A stretch of DNA of 64,000 bases from an uncultured Pseudomonadota bacterium (GTDB lineage Bacteria; Pseudomonadota; Gammaproteobacteria; Burkholderiales; SG8-39), in the NCBI GenBank assembly GCA_903829815.1, contig CAIKRR010000056.1, positions 1 to 64,000 of the forward strand, in the 5' to 3' direction. Below are positions 55,466 through 64,000 of the stretch, piece by piece. Position numbers and translations under genes: made by a program. The notes below the pieces were generated by a model. It worked only from the letters and a program-made list of their open reading frames with translations. It did no database searches and was not told the DNA's origin. Each line of letters begins with the position of its first letter. The first letter of the stretch is position 1.

Positions 55466-56200
55466 TCAACCGCCACCCTGCCGGGGCGCCATGTCGGCCG
55501 CACCGCCAGGCTCGAGCGCGGCGAGGCGCGCACGCAGCGCCACCAGTTCAGCGTCGATGGCACCGGTATGGTCGGTCAGCCCCCGAATGGCCAGCGCTAC
55601 CGGGTCATCATCGGAGGCTGACACCGCATAGGCCGAAAATCCCAGACGTGCCGCCTGTGCTTCACGCGCCTGCGCAGCCGTACCCTCGATGATCCGGGCA
55701 GGAATCCCGACCGCAGTTGCGCCCGCCGGCACATCCTTGACGACCACTGCATTCGAACCGATTCGCGCCCCCGCACCGACCACGATCGGCCCCAGCACCT
55801 TGGCACCCGCACCGATCACCACGCCCGCGCGCAGGGTCGGATGACGCTTGCCCCCGGTCCAGGAGGTACCACCCAGGGTGACCCCGTGGTAGAGGGTGCA
55901 GTCATCACCGATTTCGGCGGTCTCGCCGATCACCACCCCCATGCCGTGATCGATGAATACGCGTCGACCGATGCTGGCCCCGGGATGGATCTCGATGCCG
56001 GTGAGCCAGCGGGTGATGTGGGACACGAGGCGCCCGAGCCATTTCAGATCGCTCAGCCACAAGGCATGCGCCAGGCGGTAGAGGACGATCGCATGCAGCC
56101 CCGGGTAACAGGTCAGGACCTCGAAGGTCGTGCGCGCTGCCGGGTCTCGCTCGAATACCGAGGCGATGTCTTCACGCAGTTGCTGGAACACGCTGGCCAT
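55466..56200 (-). CDS. cysE: Serine O-acetyltransferase CysE, 244 aa
   Basis: Makes O-acetylserine, the carbon skeleton for cysteine. The left-handed beta-helix hexapeptide repeats ([40 protein letters not shown]) carry the catalytic Asp84 and His85. Start at ATG 56200 ([15 protein letters not shown]); the longer frame adds 25 residues that cross trmJ. The gene order with trmJ (23 bp upstream) is common in betaproteobacteria. Confidence 0.95.
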   Translation of the reverse strand: MASVFQQLREDIASVFERDPAARTTFEVLTCYPGLHAIVLYRLAHALWLSDLKWLGRLVSHITRWLTGIEIHPGASIGRRVFIDHGMGVVIGETAEIGDDCTLYHGVTLGGTSWTGGKRHPTLRAGVVIGAGAKVLGPIVVGAGARIGSNAVVVKDVPAGATAVGIPARIIEGTAAQAREAQAARLGFSAYAVSASDDDPVALAIRGLTDHTGAIDAELVALRARLAALEPGGAADMAPRQGGG

Positions 56201-56223
56201 CCGTGCTGAGGATACCGGGCAGT

Positions 56224-57093
56224 CTAACCGTGTGGCCGCGCCGGGGCACGCACCTTGGGGTTGCCCTCGGCCCACTTGCGCATCGAGGTGAGAACGCCGC
56301 GCAGGATGTTGACCTCTTCATGCTCGAGCCGAGCCCGCACGAAGAGCCGTCTGAAGCGCTCCATCAGCCGGCGCGGCGCGTTCGGATCCAGAAACCCGCT
56401 GGCAAGCAGCGTCTCCTCCAGGTGCTCGCACAGGCGCTCCACCTCCTCGTGGCGAGCAAGCACCTGCGGTTCGGTCGAGGGCAGTTGCACGCCCCCTGCT
56501 TCAAGACGCAATTCGTAGGCAACCAATTGCACGGCCTGGGACAGGTTGAGCGAGGAAAACCGGGGATCGACCGGTATGTGCACAAGCGCCTGGCAGGCAA
56601 TGAGTTCGTCGTTTGAAAGACCCGACATCTCGGTGCCGAACACGAAGGCAATCGGCCCGCTGGGCCCACCCGAGATCGCCTCGACAGGCGCCGCCTCGCA
56701 AAGCCCGATCGCCTCGGCGGCCGCCTCGCGCAACCCCAGTGCACGATGGCTCAGTTCGCGTCGCCGAGCGCTCAGCGCATAAGCCATGGTGGTGCCCAGC
56801 AAGGCCTCGGCAAGCGTGCTCACCACATGCGCCGAATCGAGGACGTCGTCAGCGCCACTGGCCAGCGCAACCGCCTCCGGATCGGGAAAATGGCGCGGCG
56901 TGACCAGCACCAACTGACGGATGCCCATCGCCTTCATCGCGCGGGCGCTGGCCCCGATATTGCCGGGGTGCGTGGTGGTGACCAGCACGAAACGCACCTG
57001 CCCCAGACGCACGCGCACGCCTGCCTCCTTGGCAGAATCCTGCTCGGGCACAGGCCCACCCTGCCCGTCTGCCTTAGAATGCGGCTCTGTCAT
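56224..57093 (-). CDS. trmJ: tRNA (cytidine/uridine-2'-O-)-methyltransferase TrmJ, 289 aa
   Basis: A SPOUT methyltransferase (TrmH family 1) that methylates the ribose at position 32 of tRNAs. After a 30-residue N-terminal extension the sequence begins [20 protein letters not shown]. The knot motifs [15 protein letters not shown] and [15 protein letters not shown] are clear. Divergent from suhB with only 23 bp between starts, so the suhB promoter must lie inside trmJ. Confidence 0.94.
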   Translation of the reverse strand: MTEPHSKADGQGGPVPEQDSAKEAGVRVRLGQVRFVLVTTTHPGNIGASARAMKAMGIRQLVLVTPRHFPDPEAVALASGADDVLDSAHVVSTLAEALLGTTMAYALSARRRELSHRALGLREAAAEAIGLCEAAPVEAISGGPSGPIAFVFGTEMSGLSNDELIACQALVHIPVDPRFSSLNLSQAVQLVAYELRLEAGGVQLPSTEPQVLARHEEVERLCEHLEETLLASGFLDPNAPRRLMERFRRLFVRARLEHEEVNILRGVLTSMRKWAEGNPKVRAPARPHG

Positions 57094-57116
57094 CGCTTAT
57101 CCCGGATTCCCCACTC

Positions 57117-57938
57117 ATGGCCGTTCTCCACCCCTTGCTCAATACCGCGGTCCGCGCGGCGCGTCGCGCCGGCTCGGTCATCAGCCGCGCGTCGCTCGAT
57201 CTGGAGTCGGTCACCGTCTCGAAGAAACGCCAGAACGATTTTGTCACCGAAGTGGACCGTGCGGCCGAGCAGATCATCGTCGAGATGGTCACCCGAGCGT
57301 ACCCCGACCACGGCATCCTCGCCGAAGAGTCCGGGGTGTCAGGTGCCGCGTCAGCAGAATTTGTCTGGATCATCGATCCGCTCGATGGCACCACCAACTT
57401 CATCCACGGACTACCGCAGTATGCCGTTTCAATCGGCATCCAGCACCGGGGCGTCATGCAGCACGGCTGCATCTTCGACCCCACTCGCAACGAACTCTTC
57501 ACGGCCAGCCGCGGGCGCGGCGCCTTCCTCGATGATCGACGCATCCGGGTATCGGGCGCGAGCGGCCTGCGCGACTCGCTCATCGGCACGGGATTCCCGT
57601 TTCGGGATGGCGAGGACCTCGAGCGCTACCTGGGCATGTTCAGCGCGGTGACCCAGAACACCGCCGGCATACGGCGGGCCGGTGCTGCGGCTCTCGATCT
57701 GGCCTATGTTGCCTGTGGGCGGCTCGACGGCTTCTGGAACCTGGGACTTGCGCCCTGGGACATGGCGGCCGGCGCCCTGATGGTGATCGAGGCCGGCGGA
57801 CTGGTCACCGATCTCGAGGAGACCGAGAACTGGCTCGACAAGGGCGAAATCGCCTGCGGGACGCCCAAGGTGTTTGCGCCGCTCATCCAGTTGCTGGGCA
57901 AGCGGCGGCCCCCGCCCGAGGTCAGCCCCGCAGCTTGA
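57117..57938 (+). CDS. suhB: Inositol-1-monophosphatase family protein SuhB, 273 aa
   Basis: A Mg2+-dependent phosphatase fold; SuhB also takes part in rRNA transcription antitermination in other proteobacteria. Metal site: ILAEESG (Glu70/71) and IIDPLDGTTNFIHG with Asp87 and Asp90, then WDMAAGALMVIEAGG. Stop overlaps the convergent glutathione transferase gene by 17 bp. Confidence 0.95.
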   Translation: MAVLHPLLNTAVRAARRAGSVISRASLDLESVTVSKKRQNDFVTEVDRAAEQIIVEMVTRAYPDHGILAEESGVSGAASAEFVWIIDPLDGTTNFIHGLPQYAVSIGIQHRGVMQHGCIFDPTRNELFTASRGRGAFLDDRRIRVSGASGLRDSLIGTGFPFRDGEDLERYLGMFSAVTQNTAGIRRAGAAALDLAYVACGRLDGFWNLGLAPWDMAAGALMVIEAGGLVTDLEETENWLDKGEIACGTPKVFAPLIQLLGKRRPPPEVSPAA

Positions 57939-58539
57939 TCGCCTCGACCGCCGCCGGACGCGACAGGCTCATCTGGAGCCATGCCGCCAGTTGCGGGAAG
58001 GCCGACAGGTCGTACTTCATGCCGAGCAGCGAGTACATGACCGACGAGGCAATGAAGTCGGTCATGTCCCAGCGATCGAGCCCCAGATACCCGGTTGCCG
58101 CCAGCGCCTGCTCGATCACGGCAAGTTTGGGGAGCATCTTCTTCTCGCCCTCATCGGCCAGTGCGGCCACGCGCTTCTCGGGCGGAAAGACAAAGCGGTT
58201 CTGGAACACCATGATCATGGGTCCTTCGACATCGTTGGCGATGAAGAAGGCCCACTGCAGCATCCGGCCGCGCCCCTGTGCCGTGCTCGGGTAGAGTGGG
58301 CTGCCGTACTTCTCGGCCAGGTACAGATTGATGGCCGAAGATTCCCACATCACGAAGCCATCGTCATCGATGGTGGGAATGCGTGCGTTGGGGTTGAGCG
58401 CCCGGTACCAGTCTTCCTTGGCCTGGGCATTGTCGACATGGATGCTCACCGGAATATGCTCGTAGGCGATGCCCGATTCCTTGCACAGCCACATGACGCG
58501 AAAGGCGCGTGAGCGGGCCTGACCGTATATCTTGAGCAT
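57922..58539 (-). CDS. Glutathione S-transferase family protein, 205 aa
   Basis: An N-terminal thioredoxin-like domain (MLKIYGQARSRAFRVMWLCK; PTIDDDGFVMWESSAINLYL, the ES glutathione-binding pair) and a C-terminal helical domain. Start ATG 58539 has GGAGAAA upstream; the longer frame adds 16 residues. The overlap with suhB is 17 bp at the 3' ends. Role unknown, likely detoxification. Confidence 0.92.
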   Translation of the reverse strand: MLKIYGQARSRAFRVMWLCKESGIAYEHIPVSIHVDNAQAKEDWYRALNPNARIPTIDDDGFVMWESSAINLYLAEKYGSPLYPSTAQGRGRMLQWAFFIANDVEGPMIMVFQNRFVFPPEKRVAALADEGEKKMLPKLAVIEQALAATGYLGLDRWDMTDFIASSVMYSLLGMKYDLSAFPQLAAWLQMSLSRPAAVEAIKLRG

Positions 58540-58710
58540 GGTTTCTCCTCCAGTTGTGGGTAATGTGTGCGACAACATCCGCGCCACTTGCGATTATAGG
58601 CAGTTGCGCTGTCCTGCCCGCACCGATTAACCTCGCAGACCAGTGGCTCGAGCCACACCAGTCACATCCGCCGAAACGCAGTCATACCGGCCCTATCAAG
58701 GAACGCTCTC

Positions 58711-59121
58711 ATGGCACTCGCCCCCAAGTCGCATCTGGAATTCGTCAAGGTCGACATGACTGACGGCTGGGAAACCCCGGTCGGATACCCCGAGGGGTTC
58801 AAGCAGAAGATCCTCGCCAGCGACCTGGACGAAGTCGCCAAGCGTGGCAGCCGCACGCGTTTGTTGCGCCTCGACCCCGGTGCGTTCACAACCGCCCCTT
58901 TCGTGCATGACCACTGGGAAGAGGTCTACGTGGTGCAGGGCGACCTGATCGTCGGCAACGACGTGAATGGCAAGGGTGGCGACCAGTGCCAGGCGCATAC
59001 CTACGCCTGCCGCCCACCGGGCGCCTTCCACGGCCCCTTCACCAGCGAAAAGGGCTGCATGCTCTACGAGATCCACTACTACGAAACGAGCGGCAAGCAG
59101 GGTGGCAAGAGCGCGGACTGA
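58711..59121 (+). CDS. Cupin-domain protein, 136 aa
   Basis: A single cupin barrel. The first motif is VHDHWEEVYVVQGDL (residues around 66-80), the second includes CRPPGAFHGPF. Metal ligands would be the His residues of HDHWEE and GAFHG. It is 6 bp before the HpaB-type gene, so the pair is likely co-expressed. Could be a small dioxygenase or an isomerase, or a stabilising partner. Not related by sequence to the biotin genes that follow. Confidence 0.85.
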   Translation: MALAPKSHLEFVKVDMTDGWETPVGYPEGFKQKILASDLDEVAKRGSRTRLLRLDPGAFTTAPFVHDHWEEVYVVQGDLIVGNDVNGKGGDQCQAHTYACRPPGAFHGPFTSEKGCMLYEIHYYETSGKQGGKSAD

Positions 59122-59127
59122 ACGGCA

Positions 59128-60594
59128 ATGATCAAGTCTGGCGCACAACACCTGGAATCGTTGCGCGATGGGCGCACGGTGTACATCGGTCGCGAGAAAG
59201 TCACCGATGTCACCACCCACCCGGCGTTTCGTCACGCGGCTCAAACGATTGCCGACATCTACGATCTGAAGGCCGATCCGGCCCGACGCGACCAGTTCAC
59301 CTTCGAGGAAGACGGCGAGCGTTACAGCATGTACTTCAGGCGCGCACGAACGCGTGCCGACCTCGAAGCACGCATGGGCTTGCACCGCGCGATCGCCGGC
59401 GTCAGTCACGGCCTGATCGGGCGCTCACCTGACCATGTGACGAGCTTTGTCACCGGAATGTCGACCGCGCCCGAAGTGTTCGGCGAGCGCGCCGACAACC
59501 TGCTGCGCTACTACGAGCACATGCGCCGCAACGATATCTACGCGGCCTATGCGGTGATACCGCCGCAGGCGGCGCGCAATCCCGAGTTCTACCAGAAGCA
59601 GAACATGGCGATCCCGACACTGCGCGTGGTGCGGGAAGAGGCTGACGGCGTGGTGATCTCGGGCATGAAGATGCTCGCCACCGGCGCGGTCTTTGCCAAC
59701 GAGATCTGGATCGGCAACCTGATTCCGCTCGCGCCCACGCAACTGGCCGAGTCGATCACCTGTGCACTGCCGTGCAATGCGCCGGGACTGTCGTTGTGGG
59801 CGCGCAAACCGCTCGAGCCACAGGCGCCGATCGAATTCGAGAACCCGCTCGCCTACCGCTTCGACGAATCCGACAGCATGGTGATGTGCGAGGACGTGTT
59901 CGTGCCGTGGGACCGCGTCTTCGTGCACAACGATGCCGTTCTTGCACGCGACATCTACATCAAGACCCCGGCGCACTGCTACGGCAATCACCAGTCGAAC
60001 GTGCGCTTCCATACCAAGATGCAGTTGCTGGTTGGGGTAGCCAGTCGCATCACGCAGGCTTCGGGCGCCGATCAGATACCCGCGGTGCGCGAAACCCTGG
60101 GGCGCCTTGCTGCCCTCGAGGCAACGCTGGGCGGCATGATCGCCGGTCAGATCCAGGACGCCGAATCATGGCCCGCAGGCCACATGACCTTCAACCGGCG
60201 CTACATGTACGCAGCGCTCAACTGGTGCACCGAGAACCACTCGATGCTCATCGACTGCGTGCGCGAGTTGTGTGGCGGCGGCGTGTTCCAGATGCCTGCC
60301 GACATCTCGGTGATGCAGGACGCCGACCTGCGCGAGAAGTTCGAGACCTTCTGGCAGACACCGCAGATGGGCGCGGTCGCGCGCATGAAACTGTTCAAGC
60401 TGGCCTGGGACCTCGTTGGCACCGAGTTTGCCGGCCGCCACCAGCAGTACGAGAAGTTCTACGCCGGTGCGTCCTTCATCATCCGCAATCACAATTTCCG
60501 TGAAGCCCCCTGGGCGCACTTCCATCAGGTGGTCGACGACCTGATGGCAAGCTACGACCACCCGGGCGCTGAACCGGCAGCGGGCGCCGACTGA
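59128..60594 (+). CDS. 4-hydroxyphenylacetate 3-hydroxylase-type flavin monooxygenase (HpaB family), 488 aa
   Basis: A two-component flavin monooxygenase/4-hydroxybutyryl-CoA dehydratase-fold protein (HpaB family). Typical segments are RTVYIGREKVTDVTTHPAFR, MSTAPEVFGERADNLLRYYEHM and GVVISGMKMLATGAVFANEI. The reductase partner (HpaC) is not in the window. Its stop is only 2 bp before the bioA ATG, so it reads into the biotin operon. Substrate is unknown; an aromatic or phenolic compound is the family default. Confidence 0.9.
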   Translation: MIKSGAQHLESLRDGRTVYIGREKVTDVTTHPAFRHAAQTIADIYDLKADPARRDQFTFEEDGERYSMYFRRARTRADLEARMGLHRAIAGVSHGLIGRSPDHVTSFVTGMSTAPEVFGERADNLLRYYEHMRRNDIYAAYAVIPPQAARNPEFYQKQNMAIPTLRVVREEADGVVISGMKMLATGAVFANEIWIGNLIPLAPTQLAESITCALPCNAPGLSLWARKPLEPQAPIEFENPLAYRFDESDSMVMCEDVFVPWDRVFVHNDAVLARDIYIKTPAHCYGNHQSNVRFHTKMQLLVGVASRITQASGADQIPAVRETLGRLAALEATLGGMIAGQIQDAESWPAGHMTFNRRYMYAALNWCTENHSMLIDCVRELCGGGVFQMPADISVMQDADLREKFETFWQTPQMGAVARMKLFKLAWDLVGTEFAGRHQQYEKFYAGASFIIRNHNFREAPWAHFHQVVDDLMASYDHPGAEPAAGAD

Positions 60595-60596
60595 GC

Positions 60597-61982
60597 ATGC
60601 CGGGGCTGTCGGCGCGCAGCCTTGCGGGGGTGTGGCACCCCTGCACCCAGATGGGGCTGCTCGATGACACCCCGCTCCTTGCGCTGGCGCGTGGCGAGGG
60701 CGCCTGGCTCTTCGATACCGAAGGCCGGCGCTATCTGGATGCCATCAGTTCGTGGTGGGTCAATCTGTTCGGCCATGCCAACCCGCGCATCAACGCGGCC
60801 GTCGTCGACCAGCTGGGGCGCCTCGAGCACGCGTTGCTTGCTGGCTGCACCCACGCACCGGCGGTCGAACTCGCCGAGCGCCTGTCGGCACTCACTGGTG
60901 GCGAACTGGGTCACGCCTTCTTCGCCTCTGATGGTGCTTCGGCGATCGAGATCGCGCTCAAGATGAGCGCCCACTGGTGGCGAAACCGCGGACTGCCCGA
61001 GCGCAATGAATTCGTGCATGTGACCGGTGGCTACCATGGCGAAACACTGGGTGCCCTCGCAGTCACCGACGTGCCCCTGTTTCGCCAAGCCTATGGCCCC
61101 TTGCTGCGCAGCTCGCACCGGGTAAGCTCGCCCGATGCGCGCCAGGCTGCCGCCGGAGAGACGGCCGCCCAGGTGGCAGCCCGTGCAGCCGCCGACATCG
61201 CGCGCCTTTTCGGCGAACGGGGCACGCAGATTGCCGCGCTCATCATCGAGCCTCTGGTGCAGTGCGCAGGCGGCATGGCCATGCACGATGCCAGCTACCT
61301 CACCGAGGTGCGGCGCCTGTGCACGCTGCATGGCGTACACCTCATCGCCGACGAGATCGCTGTCGGCTTTGGTCGCACCGGCACCTTCCTTGCCTGTGAA
61401 CAGGCCGGTATCTGGCCCGATTTTCTCTGCCTCTCCAAGGGCTTGAGCGGCGGCTATCTGCCGCTCTCGGTCGTACTGAGCCGCGAGGCGATCTACCAGG
61501 GGTTTCTCGACACCCGGATCGAGCGCGGCTTTTTGCACTCGCACTCATTCACCGGCAACCCGCTCGCTTGTCGCGCAGCCCTCGCCTCGCTCGACATCTT
61601 CGACGAGGACCAGGTACTGGATACCAATCGGGTGCGCGCAGCCGCCATGGCCAATGCCCTCGCGCCCCTGCAGACCGACCCGTGCGTCAGTCATCTGCGT
61701 CAACGCGGCATGATCGCCGCCTTCGATGTGACGATCGACGATCCGGCACTGCGCGCGAGCTTCTCGCGACGCATGCACATGGCTGCACGCGAGCACGAAA
61801 TCCTGCTGCGTCCGATCGGCACCACGGTCTATCTGATGCCCCCCTATGTGCTCGAGCCCGACCAGATCCGCTGGCTGGTCGGCCAGACAATGGCCGCGCT
61901 CGATCAGACACTGGCTGCACCGCCCCTCGCGTCGCCCAAGGCCAGCGGCTTGACGCAGCCCAGCCTGCACCAGATACCGTGA
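60597..61982 (+). CDS. bioA: Adenosylmethionine-8-amino-7-oxononanoate aminotransferase BioA, 461 aa
   Basis: Biotin synthesis: converts KAPA to DAPA with S-adenosylmethionine as amino donor. The typical start WHPCTQMGLLDDTP and DAISSWWVNLFGHANPRIN are found; the PLP lysine is Lys281 in LCLSKGLSGGYLPLS. Start is ATG 60597, 2 bp after the HpaB-type stop. The TGA overlaps the bioF GTG start. Confidence 0.97.
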   Translation: MPGLSARSLAGVWHPCTQMGLLDDTPLLALARGEGAWLFDTEGRRYLDAISSWWVNLFGHANPRINAAVVDQLGRLEHALLAGCTHAPAVELAERLSALTGGELGHAFFASDGASAIEIALKMSAHWWRNRGLPERNEFVHVTGGYHGETLGALAVTDVPLFRQAYGPLLRSSHRVSSPDARQAAAGETAAQVAARAAADIARLFGERGTQIAALIIEPLVQCAGGMAMHDASYLTEVRRLCTLHGVHLIADEIAVGFGRTGTFLACEQAGIWPDFLCLSKGLSGGYLPLSVVLSREAIYQGFLDTRIERGFLHSHSFTGNPLACRAALASLDIFDEDQVLDTNRVRAAAMANALAPLQTDPCVSHLRQRGMIAAFDVTIDDPALRASFSRRMHMAAREHEILLRPIGTTVYLMPPYVLEPDQIRWLVGQTMAALDQTLAAPPLASPKASGLTQPSLHQIP

Positions 61983-63274
61983 CGCTGCTCGACCAGGTCG
62001 GCACCGCACTCGATGCCCTCACGAGCCGCGGGCTGCGCCGCTCGCGTCGAGAGGTCACGCTCGCCGCGATTGCACCGACAGACGCCGCACCTGATGGCTC
62101 GCGCGGTCGCCACCTGGTGGTCGATGGACGCACCCTGCTCGCCTTCTGCAGCAACGACTATCTGGGGCTCGCAACCCATCCGCTGATCGCACAGGCCATG
62201 GCCCATGGCGCGATCACCGAAGGTGCGGGCAGCGGGGCATCAGCCCTCATCAGCGGGCACCGGGCCGTGCACGCACGACTCGAGGAGCGCCTTGCCGGGC
62301 TGTACCAGCCCTGGATCGACAGCGCCGATGTCCTCTGCCTCACCTCGGGCTATGCCGCCAACCTGGCACTGGTCGATGGTCTGTGTGATCTCGCCATGGC
62401 CGGACCGGACGCGTCAGTAGAAATTTTCAGCGAGGCGCTCAACCATGCCTCGCTCGTTGACGGAACCCGCGTCGCGCGCGCGCATCACGGTGCACGCGTG
62501 TCGGTGTACCCGCATTGCGATACCGAGGCGCTGGCCAGCCTGCTCTCGCGCAGCGAGGCTACCTCGCGCATCATTCTCACCGACAGTGTGTTCTCGATGG
62601 ATGGCGACATCGCACCGCTCAAGCGGCTGGCGGCACTGGCCGCCGTCCATGATGCCTGGCTGGTGGTCGACGATGCGCATGGCTTTGGCGTACTGGGCGC
62701 ACAGGGGTTGGGCGCACTCGAGCACCTGGCCTTGCGCTCGCCCAACATCATCCTGATGGGCACCCTGGGCAAGGCGGCTGGCGTCTCTGGCGCCTTCATT
62801 GCAGCCCACCGCACGGTGATCGAGTGGCTGGTGAATCGTGCAAGGACCCATGTATTCAGTACGGCCAGTCCACCGGCGCTCGCGCATGCGCTTCTCGCCT
62901 CGATCGACATCATCGTGGGCGATGAGGGGCGCGCACGTCGGGCGCACCTTGCGCAACTCTCTGCACAACTGGCGACGCAACTCGGGGCCAGACTCCCGCG
63001 TGATCGCTGGCAACTCGTCCCAACCGCCGCCGCCATCCACCCGATCATCATTGGCGAGAACCCAGCCACCTTGCGGGCGGCTGCGCACCTGCAGGCCGAA
63101 GGACTTTGGGTACCGGCCATCCGTCCACCCACGGTACCGGCGGGGCGCGCGAGGCTTCGCGTGACACTGAGCGCCGCGCATCGCACCGACGATGTCACGC
63201 ACCTGGTCGATGCACTGGTTCGGGCTGAACACGCCGAGCCAACCACGAAAAAGACGGGGATTGCACGACCATGA
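61979..63274 (+). CDS. bioF: 8-amino-7-oxononanoate synthase BioF, 431 aa
   Basis: Joins pimeloyl-ACP/CoA and alanine in biotin synthesis. The start is GTG 61979, giving a GTGA overlap with bioA; the longer frame runs inside bioA. PLP lysine is Lys265 in LMGTLGKAAGVSGAF, with the family text CSNDYLGLATHPLIA and SGHRAVHARLEERLA. It is longer than E. coli BioF (384), mostly from an N-terminal extension and the C-terminal part. ATG of bioD overlaps its stop. Confidence 0.95.
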   Translation: MTLLDQVGTALDALTSRGLRRSRREVTLAAIAPTDAAPDGSRGRHLVVDGRTLLAFCSNDYLGLATHPLIAQAMAHGAITEGAGSGASALISGHRAVHARLEERLAGLYQPWIDSADVLCLTSGYAANLALVDGLCDLAMAGPDASVEIFSEALNHASLVDGTRVARAHHGARVSVYPHCDTEALASLLSRSEATSRIILTDSVFSMDGDIAPLKRLAALAAVHDAWLVVDDAHGFGVLGAQGLGALEHLALRSPNIILMGTLGKAAGVSGAFIAAHRTVIEWLVNRARTHVFSTASPPALAHALLASIDIIVGDEGRARRAHLAQLSAQLATQLGARLPRDRWQLVPTAAAIHPIIIGENPATLRAAAHLQAEGLWVPAIRPPTVPAGRARLRVTLSAAHRTDDVTHLVDALVRAEHAEPTTKKTGIARP

Positions 63275-64000
63275 CGTGCACGGGCATCTTCATCGCGGGT
63301 ACCGATACCGGCGTGGGCAAGAGCCATGTGAGTTCGCACCTGCTGCGTGCGGCCTCGCGTCGAGGACTGCGGGTAGCAGGGCTCAAACCCGTGGCAGCAG
63401 GCACCACCTTCGTCGATGGACGCTGGCAGAACGACGATGTCGAGGCGCTGGTCGCCGCGAGCCATCCACCGCTCGATCGCGCACGCGCCTGCCCCTACCT
63501 GCTGGCCGAACCTGCGTCGCCACATATTGCCGCGGCCATGGCAGGCGTCGTGATCGAGACACCGGTGGTCACCGCGGCCTACGGCGCGCTGGCGGCCGAG
63601 CGCGACTGGATCGTCGTCGAGGGCTCGGGCGGCTGGTCAGCCCCGATCAGCACGCGTCAGACGATGGCCGACATCGCCGTCGCACTGGGCTTGCCTGTGC
63701 TGCTCGTGGTGGGGCTGCGCCTGGGCTGCCTCAACCACGCCATGCTCACTGCTGCCGCAGTGCGCGCGAGCGGCCTGCGCCTGGCCGGCTGGATCGCCAA
63801 CGAGATCGATCCGGCCATGCCACACAAGGGTGCCAATATCGCCTGGCTGGATCAGGCACTGGGCAATCTGGGCGTGCCACGTTGGGGCCACCTGCCGTGG
63901 GCAGGCGACGGTATCGACCCAACCGACAGCAGGGCCAGGACAGCTGAGGAGAGCCATGCGGCAACCTGCGAGGCGCTGGATATGGAGACCCTGCTGAGCG
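63271..64000 (+). CDS. bioD: Dethiobiotin synthetase BioD (partial, C-terminus outside window)
   Basis: ATP-dependent carboxylation and ring closure of DAPA to dethiobiotin. Starts at ATG 63271, overlapping the bioF TGA by 4 bp. Walker A GTDTGVGKS is at residues 10-18, KPVAAG at 40-45, and VVEGSGGWSAPIS marks the second conserved loop. About 243 codons are visible and the frame is still open at the window end, so little should be missing. The sequence up to the end is in frame without a stop. Confidence 0.95.
   Translation, partial: MTCTGIFIAGTDTGVGKSHVSSHLLRAASRRGLRVAGLKPVAAGTTFVDGRWQNDDVEALVAASHPPLDRARACPYLLAEPASPHIAAAMAGVVIETPVVTAAYGALAAERDWIVVEGSGGWSAPISTRQTMADIAVALGLPVLLVVGLRLGCLNHAMLTAAAVRASGLRLAGWIANEIDPAMPHKGANIAWLDQALGNLGVPRWGHLPWAGDGIDPTDSRARTAEESHAATCEALDMETLLS

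Noticed and set aside
61568-61978. N-terminal extension of the bioF frame
   Set aside because: It lies wholly inside bioA in another frame; GTG 61979 gives the standard bioF start with a GTGA overlap.
1-64000. CRISPR arrays, insertion sequences, integrases, rRNA genes
   Set aside because: No regularly spaced repeats, transposase or integrase text, or rRNA sequence was seen on either strand.

Overview
The window is GC-rich, densely coded chromosomal DNA from a betaproteobacterium, most likely of the order Burkholderiales. The gene order tig-clpP-clpX-lon-hupB-tRNA-Val ... tRNA-Asp-ppiD-fabI fits that group. So do the OmpR/EnvZ pair and the lone periplasmic TctC/Bug-type and sulfonate-type binding proteins. 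I would not name a genus from sequence alone. No rRNA, CRISPR array, insertion sequence, integrase or phage gene was seen.

Layout. 1-5239 (minus): a peptide-type ABC transporter (ATPase cut by the window edge, two permeases, a lipoprotein binding protein), coupled by ATGA overlaps. 5396-8311: fabI, ppiD and tRNA-Asp. 8477-13256: an accessory block of a metallo-beta-lactamase-fold hydrolase, an unknown exported protein and two tandem alkaline phosphatases. It separates tRNA-Asp from tRNA-Val. 13493-20171: tRNA-Val, hupB, lon, clpX, clpP, tig and tRNA-Leu, a protein quality-control block. 20378-29359: housekeeping genes (a phytoene-synthase-like gene, radA, alr, lplT, two TPM-domain genes, lemA, a family 4 uracil-DNA glycosylase, rimI, tsaB).

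29467-45308 is a catabolic and transport region. It holds a BKACE (DUF849) enzyme, a TauE/SafE exporter, a sulfonate/nitrate-type ABC importer, a lone branched-chain-amino-acid-type binding protein, a CoA-transferase and a lone TctC-type binding protein. It ends with a minus-strand operon of Rieske dioxygenase alpha and beta subunits, an acyl-CoA ligase, an Ltp2-like thiolase, a DUF35/SDR fusion protein and a cyclase/amidohydrolase. That operon looks like an uncharacterised pathway for a ring compound that is hydroxylated, activated with CoA and cleaved. I consider it the most interesting part of the window.

45443-58539: a ketopantoate-reductase-like gene coupled to ompR/envZ, then ispD-ispF, mfd-serB, a cysteine desulfurase, cysE, trmJ, suhB and a glutathione S-transferase. 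58711-64000: a cupin gene and an HpaB-type flavin monooxygenase gene that run directly into bioA-bioF-bioD; bioD is cut by the window end.

Many neighbours overlap by 4 bp (ATGA or GTGA), so translational coupling is common. The strongest single-gene oddities are an apparently circularly permuted parvulin domain in PpiD, a Tyr-to-Phe change at the SDR catalytic position of the DUF35 fusion, and altered motifs in the thiolase and the uracil-DNA glycosylase.
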